Assembly (NCBI RefSeq): GCF_030272615.1
Contig: NC_081414.1
Span: forward strand, 527,911,137 to 527,975,136
Length of the DNA stretch: 64,000 nucleotides
Direction: 5' to 3'
From: Cryptomeria japonica
Lineage: Eukaryota; Streptophyta; Pinopsida; Cupressales; Cupressaceae
Shown here: piece after piece, positions 23,106 through 35,844 of the stretch
Layout of the letters: each line of letters begins with the position of its first letter
Position numbering within the stretch: position 1 is the first letter of the stretch
Made by a program: the position numbers and the translations under genes
The notes under the pieces: model-generated
What the model was told of the DNA's origin: nothing
The model's database searches: none
What the model saw: only the letters and a program-made list of their open reading frames with translations

Positions 23106-23834
23106 CATCTTAGCCTCTCATAGTGTATATAACCCACTGTGTTATCTACCTTAGCTCACTTCTCTCTAGGTCTCAATTCTCTACACTCCACCTCAATAAT
23201 CTTCTCTTCTTTCACTCTACTATGGCTCTCAGATCCCTCTTGTCTCCTCTACACATTTCAAGATTCTGCATACTACCTCTTCTGTAGTGTTATACCTACA
23301 TTGGCATCGTGTTATTGACACTTGTAGAAAATGATTTTCTTGATCTATTTTCTCTATTCTCTTTGTTCAGTTCTTACAGAGCTTCTTCACCTATGTGTTG
23401 GCTGCAACACCTTTTTTTTCATACACTTCACCATCTAACTCTATTAGTTTGGCATTCACCTCATTGTCTCTGTCAGCTCTGCACACCTACCTCTATCACA
23501 CCAAGAATACACTCTTTTTGGTCATCTATGTACCTACAAGATTTCCCCCCAATAGTGAATTTAAAAATATGATCTTCTCGGACATTGAGAAATCATATCT
23601 GTAGGTGGTTTAGATTCTCTGTACATCCTCTCAGACAGATAGCCACCCATAAATGCATTATCTTCTACACTAGGGTCAACTATAGAGAGTAAGTTACTAA
23701 CTTTAGTAACCCTCACTTGTTCTGCATCAACCTGTCTTGTAAATAGAGAACTTTTGATATTTTCATGGTAGTGGGATTTGATCTACTGAAGATCTCATGA
23801 ACATCTTGAGACAAATACCAATCTGCAACAGATT
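23106..23834. other. Middle part of the long LTR-like unit
   Basis: Pyrimidine-rich sequence without a recognisable gene. A TATATAAC sequence occurs near 23126. It ends at AGATT, the left target-site copy of the LARD insertion. Confidence 0.5.
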
Positions 23835-24386
23835 TGTAGGGCCCCTCCCCAATCAAGCTTTGATTAACATAGTTGACCATGGTTGACCCTATTAATAAAT
23901 ACTATAATTCAATAGGATGGGCTATGTTAGACAGATAGATTGGTGAGAAAAGTAATTGAACCAAGTTATAGAATCATTTCACCTTGTGGTGTACATTTTG
24001 ATGTGTTATGAATTTGAAATCCTAAATGATCCACTGATGGGATAATCTTGATCTGATGTATGTTAGCTATATCTGAAATTGGAGAACTTTATTATGAGGT
24101 TAAAAATATGATGCATCTCTTATGAATGGTTGAGATTTATGAAGATCATGATAATGTCATTCAGTGAATTGCTTTATGTGGATTACATGGGATATATGGT
24201 AAATTGATTTGTATGATGGCAATTGTATGCAGAGTGATTGAATTGTATTCCTTCTTATATTTTGAATTTATATGTGATTATTTTGGAATTACTAATGTGT
24301 AATCAAGACGCAGAGGAAAATTATCCATCTAACCATGGAAACATTATGGAGAACCAAACCTAGACCTATGTACGTTCGTAAAACCA

Positions 24387-24416
24387 GGGGTTGTCTATTT
24401 GGAGAGACAACACCCC
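24387..24416 (+). repeat. Conserved hairpin in LARD LTR
   Basis: GGGTTGTCT, an 8-base loop ATTTGGAG, then AGACAACACCCC form a stem of TTGTCT/AGACAA extended by G:C pairs. The same hairpin occurs at about 32993 and at 53096 in the related solo LTR, in a block that is otherwise more diverged. Confidence 0.6.
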
Positions 24417-27229
24417 GTATGTATCATATTTTATTGATAATAGTAAATGTTGCATGTGTGTTAAATTTTATTATTGATTTGTTTAAATCCAACAAGAGAC
24501 AATTTCCATGTGTAATTATGTAATGTATTTTATTGTGTCACTTGACACATGTGCTGAATAGTGTTTTGATTTTGACTTGTCTCTTCGAGGGAGATTGTTT
24601 CAACCAAAGCCTTTTTCAAATATTTGGGTGTGGTCCCAAATTTTCCTTGGGTAGAGAGTCTTTGGAGTGGTTATCTCAGGTTTGACCCGAAGGTTAACTT
24701 CAGATGAGTTTCTAAGGGGTCAAATGGACTCCTAGGGGTAGTTTAAGGGTTTTTCATAAGGTCCATAGGGTATACCTATGGGTTAGGGGTATTTTTAGGC
24801 ATGTGACTACTCCCATGTGAATGTTTAGTCACCTCAAAAGTTGGTTTTCCCAAGATGAGCGAAAATCCAACTTGGAAGGTCCCTCCTAGGTTAGATAACC
24901 TTCTTTTCTTGTGTCAGTTTCTCTTCCCCACCTTCTCTTACCTTTTCTCTTTCCAGTTTTAGTAACCCGTAAGAGGTTGGGAAGACCAACCAATGGAAAC
25001 TCTCCCTCTATCCAAGAGGTTGGGACGAGTGAGAGAGGCCTTCTTAGGCAAGGATTAGGGACTTAGTGAGTTAATCACCGACTCTCCATCTTTGGAGATC
25101 TTGCAATTTTGAAAAGAATAGTTTTAGGAGAATTTTGGCTAAGTGTTAGAGGAAAGTATTGTGGAATTAGGCTACTCATCCTCAAACTAGATCTAGAAAA
25201 CCTTTGGGCAGATTGAAGGTTGGTTCATCTTCTTCCTTTCATGTTGCATACTTGTGTTTAAAAGATTGTTTGTATGTAAATGTTGTCTTCTTGCTTTCTT
25301 TCCTTTGTGAAAATAATATGTGGTCTTTCTTTTATTCCTTTTATGCATTTTTCTTGTGATTTGGGAGTAACCAAGGTCTTCTACTCTTGGGAGAGTAGGA
25401 TGGCCTTCGGGGTGGAAGGAGTTTGATAGCCTTAGAGTGAGAGGCTCTCATTATGAGAGTGATCTCAAGGGTTGTTTATGTGACCCTTGTTGCATAGCCT
25501 TGTTTATGCATTTGGGGGTCATAAGGGGAGAAAGTATGGCATGTATGCCTTTGGGGGCATAAGGATGTGGGGTTAATGGACTTATGTTGTATTTTTGGAT
25601 GCCATGAGATGGCTTGTGATCTACCATTCTTGCAGTCTCCTCAAGGTATTTGGTCCACTTCCACCCTTGTAAAAACAACACAATTTGTGATGAAGTTTAG
25701 CCTTGGTTGGGAAAGTGTTTGTTGAGTGTTTACCTTGCTTGTTTGTGTTGCTTGAGTATAACCTATTTAGGGCTTGGTTCTCTAATCTTGGGGGTGGCTT
25801 CTAGTAAGCCTTGGCTAATAGCCTTAAGATTTGTATGTAGGTTTCTTGGAAAAGAAAAAGAAAAAGAGAAAGCTAGGAGTTGCTGATTTTACTAAGGTTG
25901 CAGAAAAAAAAAGAATAAGAGATGTGATACCATATTTTAGTTGCAGAAATGTAAATGAGGAGCTTCATGTTGTAATTATTTTTGTAAAAGGCAATGTATT
26001 ATTTCATTTAAATTCTCATTACTTAGGAATGAGAGACTAGTTGGGCATTTCACCCATTTGTAAAAGTTGACCTATCATTTTTAGATTATTCTTGAAGCAA
26101 TGCATCCTTTTTAAGTTGAAATTTGCAATAATGGGTAAATGTGTATTAGAGGAATAAAAGTTTCTGCATTTTCTTTTAATATTTCTAAGTGTTATCTAGA
26201 GTGTAATATGTTGTTGTCTTTTATTTATCTTTGTCATTTATTCAAAAAAAAAAGAAAGTATAATGGAAGTATTTAGGGAGTAGGAAAACAGAAAAGTTAG
26301 TAAAATAAAAATAACCATTTAGTCCTAGTTATTTATTTATGTCAAAAGCTAATCTGGTTAAATAGACTTTAGATGATTATCAGTTTTGCATTGTACAAAA
26401 TGAAATGTATTTAAGTGTTTTCTAGACTATTGAGATGCTGCTGTAATTTTAATTATTTCTATCATTTATCTATTTCAAAAAGAAATGTAGTTGGTTTTAG
26501 ATGCTTGTATTTAAAAAAAAACAAAAACCAAAAGTAATCATCTATTTGTCTTAATGTCTTATACTTAAGAAAAGAAAAGAAAATACCCCTTTATATCTTT
26601 AGTTATGCTCACAAAATAATAGTCATTCTAAGAAATGGTTTTAATCTTGCATTTAACTTGAAGTTGTTGATTTAATGATATCTAAAGAAAAATTAAGTTG
26701 CAGCTGAAATACTTGTATAGCAGGAAATAAATAAATCTAGTTAAAACTATTTAAAACAAAAGATAGCTAAATAGAAATAAACAAAGAAGTATGTACATTA
26801 TTTATTGCTAAGAGAAAGAATGACTACATATCTATACTAAAGTATAAATATATAAATCTAATGTTAATAAGTAATCTGAAATTTAAGGAAATGGGGATGC
26901 TGTTTAAACATATATATATATATATTAGTGTTAAGATGCTGGAAATTAAATAAAAAAAAATAAAAAAAAATATTTATATAAATCGAATATCCGCTAAATA
27001 TATTGATGATTTATACATGAGAAATGAACTAATTAAAGAATTTATTATACTGTTAGTATTGACTATCAAAATATTTTTAATGCTGAATATTTAAATGTAT
27101 ACATAAAGAAAAAAATGAGAGTATATATATATATATTGTTGTGTTAAAAGAAAAAAAAAAAATTTAATTAAATAAATTTGCATTTAAAAAAAGGGCATTG
27201 TAAGTTGTGGGAGGTAGGGTTTTGGAAAG

Positions 27230-27400
27230 GGGCCGCCCGCGGGCCATAGCCACTATGTGGGCCGCGACCCACACAGGTGGTCGCACCCCCTGTGCGGGCC
27301 ACGACTCACACAGTGGGCCGCACCACTGTGTGGGCCGTGACCCACACAACGGCCAAGGCCACTGTGTGGGCCGCGACCCATCGGTGGTGCTGCGACCACC
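27230..27400 (+). repeat. GC-rich palindrome array, left LARD LTR
   Basis: Five imperfect copies of a TGTGGGCCGCGACCCACA-type palindrome at about 25-bp spacing sit in a CpG-rich island inside otherwise AT-rich DNA. The right LTR has one extra unit (see 43570). The array lies about 1.35 kb from the LTR end. Its regularity creates spurious ORFs on both strands. Confidence 0.85.
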
Positions 27401-28755
27401 ATCGCCTCGGCCTCCCCATCAAACATTAGACCCCCTCCGCCCCCTTCTCGACACGCAGACCCCTCCGCCTCCTTAATCGCCCCTCTCAGCCGCCATGTCT
27501 TGGTTCATGCCTACAACAAACCATCCACCATGAAATTTCATGGTGGAACCCTAAATTCGACTTAGGGTTTGGGAGATGGTAAAAGAAAAGAAAAATAAAT
27601 TAGAATAGATTAGTTTTCTTATTTCAATAGCAAAAGGAAAACCCTAAATAGGGTTATACCCACATGAGCTTTTTATTAAAAGAATAAAATATTGAGGGAG
27701 CAGTTTGAGATTTTAATAATAATAAAAGTGGGGGAGGGGGAGGAGGAAAGGACTTCTCTTTAAATTTGAAATGGGAATTTCCCATTTATACAAGTTATTA
27801 TTTATTGGGTAGTTTTGTGTTGGGAATTAATTATTGTATAGCATTATTATTCTCATAGTTGGGAAGATTCATTAAAGAAGATTATTATTGGGAATGTATA
27901 TAATCGATTGATTAAATTTAAACCAAGAGGTAATGAAAATATCGAATATTAAATATTAATATTTAATGCTTGGAGGAGTAATATATAACATCTTGATGTA
28001 AGTTACATAATTATATTTTAGAGATTTTAATGGTATTTATAATTAAATGGAATAATTTAATACAAGTTAATAAATGTGTAATTTAAGGGGATATTGTAGT
28101 GGTGTAAAATATTATTCTTTTTTAGTCAATGATCTTGACCTTGCGAACTCATTTGACCCTGATGGAACCTTATATTGAATAAATTAATTAACATATTAAC
28201 CTTTGGCACTCAAATTTTATTTGCTCAATTAATTAAAAGTTTCATGTTGAAACCACATTAATGATTAATTAAAGGATGTGCAATTTAATTAAGTTAAAAA
28301 AGAAGAAAAAGAATGTAATAACAATGATGGAGGAAACTTGATATTAGTTAAATAGATGAAATTGAATCAAGTAAATTATATTAATGTCGTTTTAGTAGAA
28401 GTTGGTCTAATTAAGTATTTTAAAACGTATCTAAAATGAAAAGGGTCGTTTGAGTGAATTTATAATTGTCCTTATAAAATTAATTGGTTCCGCTTGATAA
28501 TCGAAATTATCGTATTGTTATGTAAGCAATATTCTTATTCTATCACCTTTGAGTTTTTTTTGAAACCTAAGGCTTCTAGCTAAATTCTATTTCATCGCTC
28601 ACTTTAGGAAACCCATTAAAATAGCAATTAAGGTTTCGTCGAAATAACTTGCTTAGTTGTCACATCCTTTTAGGTATAAGTTGTATGTAATTTAAGTGTT
28701 AAATTTTTTTTTTTTGTGGTTTGTGTTTTTGCCCAAAAGTTTGGGCATGACATTT

Positions 28756-28776
28756 TGGTATCAGAGCCCTAGGTTC
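28756..28776 (+). other. Primer-binding site of the LARD-like element
   Basis: TGGTATCAGAGC followed by CCTAGGTTC begins 3 bases after the LTR end. This matches the initiator-Met tRNA site perfectly over the first 12 bases. Confidence 0.9.
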
Positions 28777-31700
28777 ATACACTAGTGAACATGGGCTACA
28801 TTCATAACTTAGTTGAACCAACTATGGCTTTGAAGAATAACACCTAGGTGGAAACTTGCAAAATAGCAAAGTGAAACATAAGTGAAAATTCTTTTAAAAC
28901 AATAGATCAACATATATCAATTCAAGGGGTTCCAAGGGCCACTAAAAGCCCTGGAATTTGAAACTTATTAGCCATAATGTTTATGGTATAATAAGACCCC
29001 AAAGGCTACGATATTTTCAAATTATTTATTTATATGAAAATATTTTCGGTGTTTTATAATGGAATTAGATCCTTAGTGCTTATGAGGTTACCATTCAATT
29101 GGAACCTAAACGCAATAATTGCCCTAATCAAATCAAGTATGAGGAGTTAATTCTTCAATAAAATACCTTTGATGGTAACTAAGAGAATACCATCGATCGA
29201 GATATGTTCTTGACATGGCAAGTCAAGCAAGATAGTTAGACATGAGATGAAGGCGCAATAAACAAGATAATTAAGATTGAGACAATTCAAGTTAACTTTT
29301 TAAGCTACATGAAATTATGGTGGTTCGAGAACCAAGGCCGCCATTCGAGGCACCAATGAAGAAGGATTAATAGGTACTCTTGTGAATATCAGAAAGAAGC
29401 ATTAACCTATCCTAATGAATAGGTACCTTAAGCATGTGGTCATGCTAGATTGCTTTTTAAGGACATTTGCTCGACAATTCTCGTAGCAATGCAAAGAAGC
29501 TAGTGTTGGATAACCCTGAAGATAAGAACTAAAATGATGAATGGAAATCTCCTTGATAAGTAAACCCTAGTAATTCTACAGATGAATTGAATAAGAAGAA
29601 ATGAGACATGAAATTCTTGGGGTAAAACACGTAATTACAATAAACCCTAAGTTCATTTGTGGTTATATAATTGGGGAAACAAGCAAGTAAAGCCTCAACT
29701 AGTTCCTTTATGGGAAGATAATCTTGGAGAAATTAAATAATGGAAAAGAGAGTAGAGTCGATTTGGGAATCATACAAAATCCCTATTGAAGTACAAGGAG
29801 TGTAGAAGAATCATGGTCTAATAATCTAGGAATGATTAACTTATATCCAGTCAGAACCTAAGGAGAATGGTGCAACCCAATCATGAATAGTAGCTAGGTA
29901 CAAGACAGTATGGAACACAATATAACTACCTAGCACAACCAAAGAAGGTTTGTAAATTATGGCACTCAAGTGTGAAAGTATGCAAAACATTAAGTATGGA
30001 TGAAACAACATGCAGTTGGAAAGGGCTTATGGAAAGATAGTATAGCAGTATTATAATACCAAAGTTTTAATGAGAATTAGTTGGCAGTATAAAATATTTT
30101 ATGAGAACATTGATAAGGAGCCGAACTATGTGGTTAGACGAGGGAGAACTTGGAAATTATGGGTCTTAAGACATTGGTAATTATTGGACACCTTTATGTT
30201 ATACCGTAATTGGGTAACAGGATATTATGATGATAAGGTGGTTTTTGTGGATTGAAGGAAATCGTAAGTTGTGATATGCTGGAATTGGCCAGTAAGTAAA
30301 TATAAATAAGTAATATGGAAAGATATAACTTCCTTTTTCACCCAAATCTAAATTAAAAGGGTGGGTGTTGGTCGCATCCTGAGTGCACACCCCCTTGATC
30401 TCATAGTTGCATAAGTAAAGTAGGAGAGAATAAGTCAACTCTTTGTGTTGTTTGAAATATGTCATGAAGTGTGTGGGTAGGAATTTGTTGTCAAGCATAT
30501 TGATTTTACTCGATAATTATTCCACCCCAAATGACTCTTAAGCGTAAGTGTTAGTAATTTGGCAACAAGCTCCTACCTAATGAAGGCAAGTGAATGTTAG
30601 AGGTGAAAATATAAGGAGCTAGCATAAGGTGCTAAGAAAACAAATGAGGTCCCTAGTAAAATTATATGATTACATTATAAGAACCCTAAGTGTTTCTAAG
30701 TATACAGGTGTCAATTTTGTACCGAACTATCAGCCCTGTCTGTAAGTAAGACATGAAGGTGTCGACGCATGGGTTACCACACAATATTGAACCACGGTTT
30801 AGCATATTAAGATAATTAATGGAAGTCTAAGAAGAATGGATGAAGAATGGTAGAGTTAGTGCAATCACCTGTTATATTATAATTATGGATGTTAATAACC
30901 CTAAATAGATAGCGGATTTTTTTGGAAAGTGTTGCTTGTAATAGAAATCATGTGAAGGTTAAAATGGAGCATGATCTATAAAATGATTGCAACCTCTTGT
31001 GTATAAGATATCTCGTAAATGATAAAGGAATATAAATAATCTACGAACCTTAAGAGTCTAATAATCACTTCCTAACACACTCAGGACGTGTGATCTTGGG
31101 TGATGTGTTGCGGTTACTCCCTATAGCATGGCTAATATGGTCATCCTGTTTCGAGTTTTGATTCGATAGTGTTTTCGACTTTATTTGAATAGTATATTGT
31201 TACCTAAGGGATAGTACTTTCTTTTATATTTTTTTTAATGATGAAAGGACCACTAAAGTTATGTTTCTTTTATTGGAGCTATGGCACTTGCCATGTTGTT
31301 AGTTTTTATCTTTCAATTGCCGACATTTTTCTTCTTTGATTGGACTTGGCAAAAGTAACTTTTATTTTGATCTTTTAAAGTGTCAAGTGGTCATTTTGAT
31401 GGTCGATATAGCTAGCCCTAGTGATGTGATTTGTGGAATATCTATCATGTTCGTTGAACCACTGATAGTGTGTTAAGGGAGAATACTGCAAGGAGTGAAA
31501 TTAGGCATACAGAATGAACAAAGAATGTTATTTTGAAATAAGATAAAGAAGGGAATATCCTCCTAAATAAAAGTATTTGTGAGTAATCTAAGGGAGAAAA
31601 TTTATAACAAAAAATATGTGATCTAGGCGTAATGAATTGTGACAGTGGTGATAATTACAGACTTGTTAATTTTGGCATGTGTATGGAGATGTTTGCGTGG

Positions 31701-32424
31701 ATGATATCTAAATTAAGTACTATTATTTCTCAGCACTCCCTTAAAATGGGATTGGTTATATACCTTAATGTTTGGGGTTTACGAATAATGTACCCTATGT
31801 AACTAAAATCTTGGTGCCTAGAAATACCAGCATTGTGGGCCCTAGAAGTAGAAAATTTCCCTACTTATGGGTAGATTCGAAGAACTTAAACTTGATTATT
31901 CCTTGTTGCCTAAGTATGTTGGAAGAAATCATGCACCTAGGGTGGTTTACCAAATATGTAATTAACCCCTTTATGAGGCACCTTGATGTAAAATAAGTAG
32001 ATTCATTATGGATAAACTATGATGTCAATTCCCTTTAGTGGCAAGCATGGATGAAAATTATAGTAGGATAAACATGTTTTAAAATGAATCCTAAACAAAG
32101 TATGACTCCTAGAAAATTCAATATGTGTAACCTTGAATATGGGAGTTGATGTGTGTTATTGATATGATTTGGATGGTGCATTAATGTATGTTGTTGAAAG
32201 ATAGAACTTTGTGAACACCTACCAGAGATCGAAGGGAAAAGTAATAAAAATACTAAGAATTTATCCTTATGAAGATAGTAAGCTAATTACAATAATAAGT
32301 TGGTTTTGGTATTTCATCTTTCTAGTAGGCAAGATAAGATTTTGAGTAACTTATTGAAATTGTGGGAAATGTTATGTCCCTACTTCATATTCTACTCATG
32401 CGACTTCTAGGAGTAAGTCAAACT
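28777..32424 (+). other. Non-coding interior of the LARD-like element
   Basis: No open frame exceeds about 100 codons in either direction, and none shows gag, protease, RT, RNase H or integrase motifs. Sequence complexity is normal, not tandem. This is what is expected of a LARD interior, which is thought to hold packaging and primer signals only. Confidence 0.7.
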
Positions 32425-32438
32425 CTAGGGGAGGAGGA
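32425..32438 (+). other. Polypurine tract of the LARD-like element
   Basis: CTAGGGGAGGAGGA directly precedes the TGTAGGG of the right LTR. Confidence 0.8.
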
Positions 32439-35400
32439 TGTAGGGCCCCTCCCCAATCAACCTTTGATTAACTTAGTTGACCATGGTTGACCCTATTAAT
32501 AAATACTATAATTCAATAGGATGAGCTATGTTAGATAGATAGATTGATGAGAAAATTAATTGAACCAAGTTATAGAATCATTTCACCTTGTGGTGTACAT
32601 TTTGATGTGTTATGAATTTGAAATCCTAAATGATCCACTGATTGGATAATCTTGATCTGACGTATGTCAGCTATATCTGAAATTGCAGAACTTTATTATG
32701 AAGTTAGAAAAATGATGCATATATTATGAATGGTTGAAATTTATGAGGATCATGATAATGTCATTCAGTGAATTGCTTTATGTGGATTACATGGGATATA
32801 TGGTAAATTGATTTTTATGATGGCAATTGTATGCAGAGTGATTGAATTGTATTCATTCTTATATTTTGAATTTATATGTGATTATTTGGGAATTACTAAT
32901 GTATAATCGAGATGCATAGGAAAATTATCCATGTGACCATGGAAACATTATGGAGAACCAAACCTAGACCTATGTACGTTCGTAAAACTAGGGGTTGTCT
33001 ATTTGGAGAGACAACACCCCGTATGTATCGTATTTTATTCATAATAGTAAATGTTGCATGTGTGTTAAATTTTATTATTGATTTGTTTAAATCCAACAAG
33101 AGACAATTTCCATGTGTAATTATGTAATGTATTTTATTGTGTCACTTGACACGTGCTGAATAGTGTTTTGATTTTGACTTGTCTCTTGGAGGGAGATTGT
33201 TTCAACCAAAGCCTTTTTCAAATATTTGGGTGTGGTCCCAAATTTGCCTTGGGTAGAGAGTCTTTGGAGTGGTAGACTCAGGTTTGACCCGAAGGTTAAC
33301 TTCAGATGGGTTTCTAAGGGGTCAAATGGACTCCTAGGGGTAGTTTAAGGGTTTTTCATAAGGTCCATAGGGTATACCTATGGGTTAGGGGTATTTTTAG
33401 GCATGTGACTACTCCCATGTGAATGTTTAGTCACCTCAAAAGTTGGTTTTCCCAAGATGAGCGAAAATCCAACTTGGAAGGTCCCTCCTAGGTTAGATAA
33501 CCTTCCTTTCTTATGTCAGTTTCTCTTCCCCACCTTCTCTTACCTTTTCTCTTTCCAGTTTTAGTAACCCGAAAGAGGTTGGGAAGACCAACCAATGAGA
33601 ACTCTCCCTCTATCCAAGAGGTTGGGAGGAGTGAGAGAAGCCTTCTTAGGCAAGGATTAGGGACTTAGTGAGTTAATCACCCACTCTCCATCTTTGGAGA
33701 TCTTGCAATTTTGAAAAGAATAGTTTTAGGAGAATTTTGGCTAAGTGGTAGAGGAAAGTATTGTGGAGTTGGGTTGCTCATCCTCAAACTAGATCTAGCA
33801 AACCTTTGGGAAGATTGAAGGTTGGTTCATCTTCTTCCTTTCATGTTGCATACTTATGTTTAAAAGATTGTTTGTATGTAAATGTTGTCTTCTTGTTTTC
33901 TTTCCTTTGTGAAAATAATATGTGGTCTTTCTTTTATTCCTTTTATGCATTTTTCTTGTGATTTGGGAGTAAACAAGGTTTTCTACTCTTGGGAGAGTAG
34001 GATGGCCTTGGGGGTGGAAGGAGTTTGATAGCCTTAGAGTGAGAGGCTCTCATTGTGAGAGTGATCTCAAGGGTTGTTTATGTGACCCTTGCTGCATAGC
34101 CTTGTTTATGCATTTGGGGGTCATAAGGGGAGAAAGTATGGCATGTATGCCTTTGGGGAGCATAAGGATGTGGGGTTAATGGACTTATGTTGTATTTTTG
34201 GATGCCATGAGATGGCTTGTGATCTACCATTCTTACAGCCTCCTCAAGGTATTTGGTCCACTTCCACCCTTGTAAAAACATCACATTTGTGATGAAGTTT
34301 AGCCTTGGTTGGAAAAGTGTTTGTTGAGTGTTTACCTTGCTTGTTTGTAACCTGTCTAGGGCTTGGTTCTCCAAGCTCGGGGGTGGCTTTTAGTAAGCCT
34401 AGGCTGGGAGGTGAGCTCTCCATGGTCACAGCCTTAATATTTGTATGCAGGTTGCTTGGAAAAGAAAAAGAAAAAGAGAAAGCTAAGAGTTGTTGATTTT
34501 ACTAAGGTTGCAGAAAAAAAAAAGAATAAGAGATGTGATACCATATTTTAGTTGCAGAAATGTAAATGAGGAGCTTCATGTTGTAATTATTTTTGTAAAA
34601 GGAAATGTATTATTTCATTTAAGTTCTCATTACTTAGGAATGAGAGACTAGTTGGGCATTTCACCCATTTGTAAAAGTTGACCTATCATATTTAGATTAT
34701 TCTTGAAGCAATGGATCTTTTTTAAGTTGAAATTTGCAATAATGGGTAAATGTGTATTAGAGGAATAAAAGGTTCTGCATTTTCTTTTAATATTTCTAAG
34801 TGTTATCTAGAGTGTATTATACTGTTGTCTTTTATTTATCTCTATCATTTATTCAAAAAAAAAGAAAGTATAATGGAATTATTTAGGGAGTAGGAAAGCA
34901 GAAAAGTTAGTAAAATAAAAGTAACCATTTAGTCCTAGTTATTTATTTATGTCAAAAGCTAATATGGTTAAATAGACTTTAGATGATTATCAGTTTTGCA
35001 TTGTACAAAATGAAATGTATTTAAGTGTTTTCTAGACTATTTAGATGCTGCTGTAATTTTAATTATTTCTATCATTTATCTATTTCAAAAAGAAATGTAG
35101 TTGGTTTTAGATGCTTGTATTTAAAAAAACAAACAAACCAAAAGCAATCATCTATTTGTCTTAATGTCTTATACTTAAGAAAATTAATGAAAATACCCCT
35201 TTATATATTTAGTTATGCTCACAAAATAATAGTCATTCTAAGAAATGGTTTTAATCTTGCATTTAACTTGAATTTGTTGATTTAATGATATCTAAAGAAA
35301 AATTAAGTTGCAGTTGAAATACTTATATAGCACGAAATAAATAAATCCAATTAAAACTATTTAAAACAAAAGATAGCTAAATAGAAATAAACAAAGAAGT

Positions 35401-35729
35401 ATGTACATTATTTATTGCTAAGAGAAAGAATGACTACATATCTATACTAAAGTATAAATATATAAATTTAGTGTTACTAAGTAATTTGGAATTTAAGGAA
35501 ATGAGGATGTTGTTTAAACATATATATATTAGTGTTAAGATGCTGGAAATAAAATAAAATAAAATAAAATAAAATAAAAATATATATTTATATAAATCAA
35601 ATATCTGCTAAATATATTGATGATTTATACATGAGAAATGAACTAATTAAAGAATTTATTATGCTGTTAGTATTGACTGTCAAAATATTTTTAATGCTGA
35701 ATATTTAAATGTATACATCAAGAAAAAAA

Positions 35730-35732
35730 TGA

Positions 35733-35770
<38 letters not shown>
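35730..35770. repeat. AT dinucleotide microsatellite
   Basis: A pure AT run of about 34 bp, expanded relative to about 16 bp in the left LTR (27121-27137). It lies just left of the LINE 1 insertion. Confidence 0.9.
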
Positions 35771-35775
<5 letters not shown>

Positions 35776-35844
35776 TATATTGTTGTGTTAAAACAAAAAA
35801 AATAGTCACATTACAAACAGAGAGGTGTCATCTTTGTAAGCGGG

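Larger units (their letters stand above)
23835..28752 (+). repeat. Left LTR of the LARD-like element
   Basis: 4918 bp, aligning base for base with the two halves of the right LTR (32439-35804 and 43494-45102). It carries a conserved hairpin near 24387-24416, a GC-rich palindrome array at 27230-27400 and the end GCCCAAAAGTTTGGGC, itself an inverted repeat. The TGTCACTTGACACAT palindrome (near 24536) is kept in all three LTRs of this group. Confidence 0.9.

Noticed and set aside
24335-24523. 62-71 residue ORF conserved in both LARD LTRs (also 32912-33127)
   Set aside because: The two LTRs are recent copies of one sequence, so conservation is automatic. The related solo LTR has stops in the same frame.
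27164-27476. Overlapping ORFs rich in Gly, Arg, His and Trp on both strands of the palindrome arrays
   Set aside because: These come from short palindromic repeats read in several frames. The same happens at 43502-43784 and 55341-56006.
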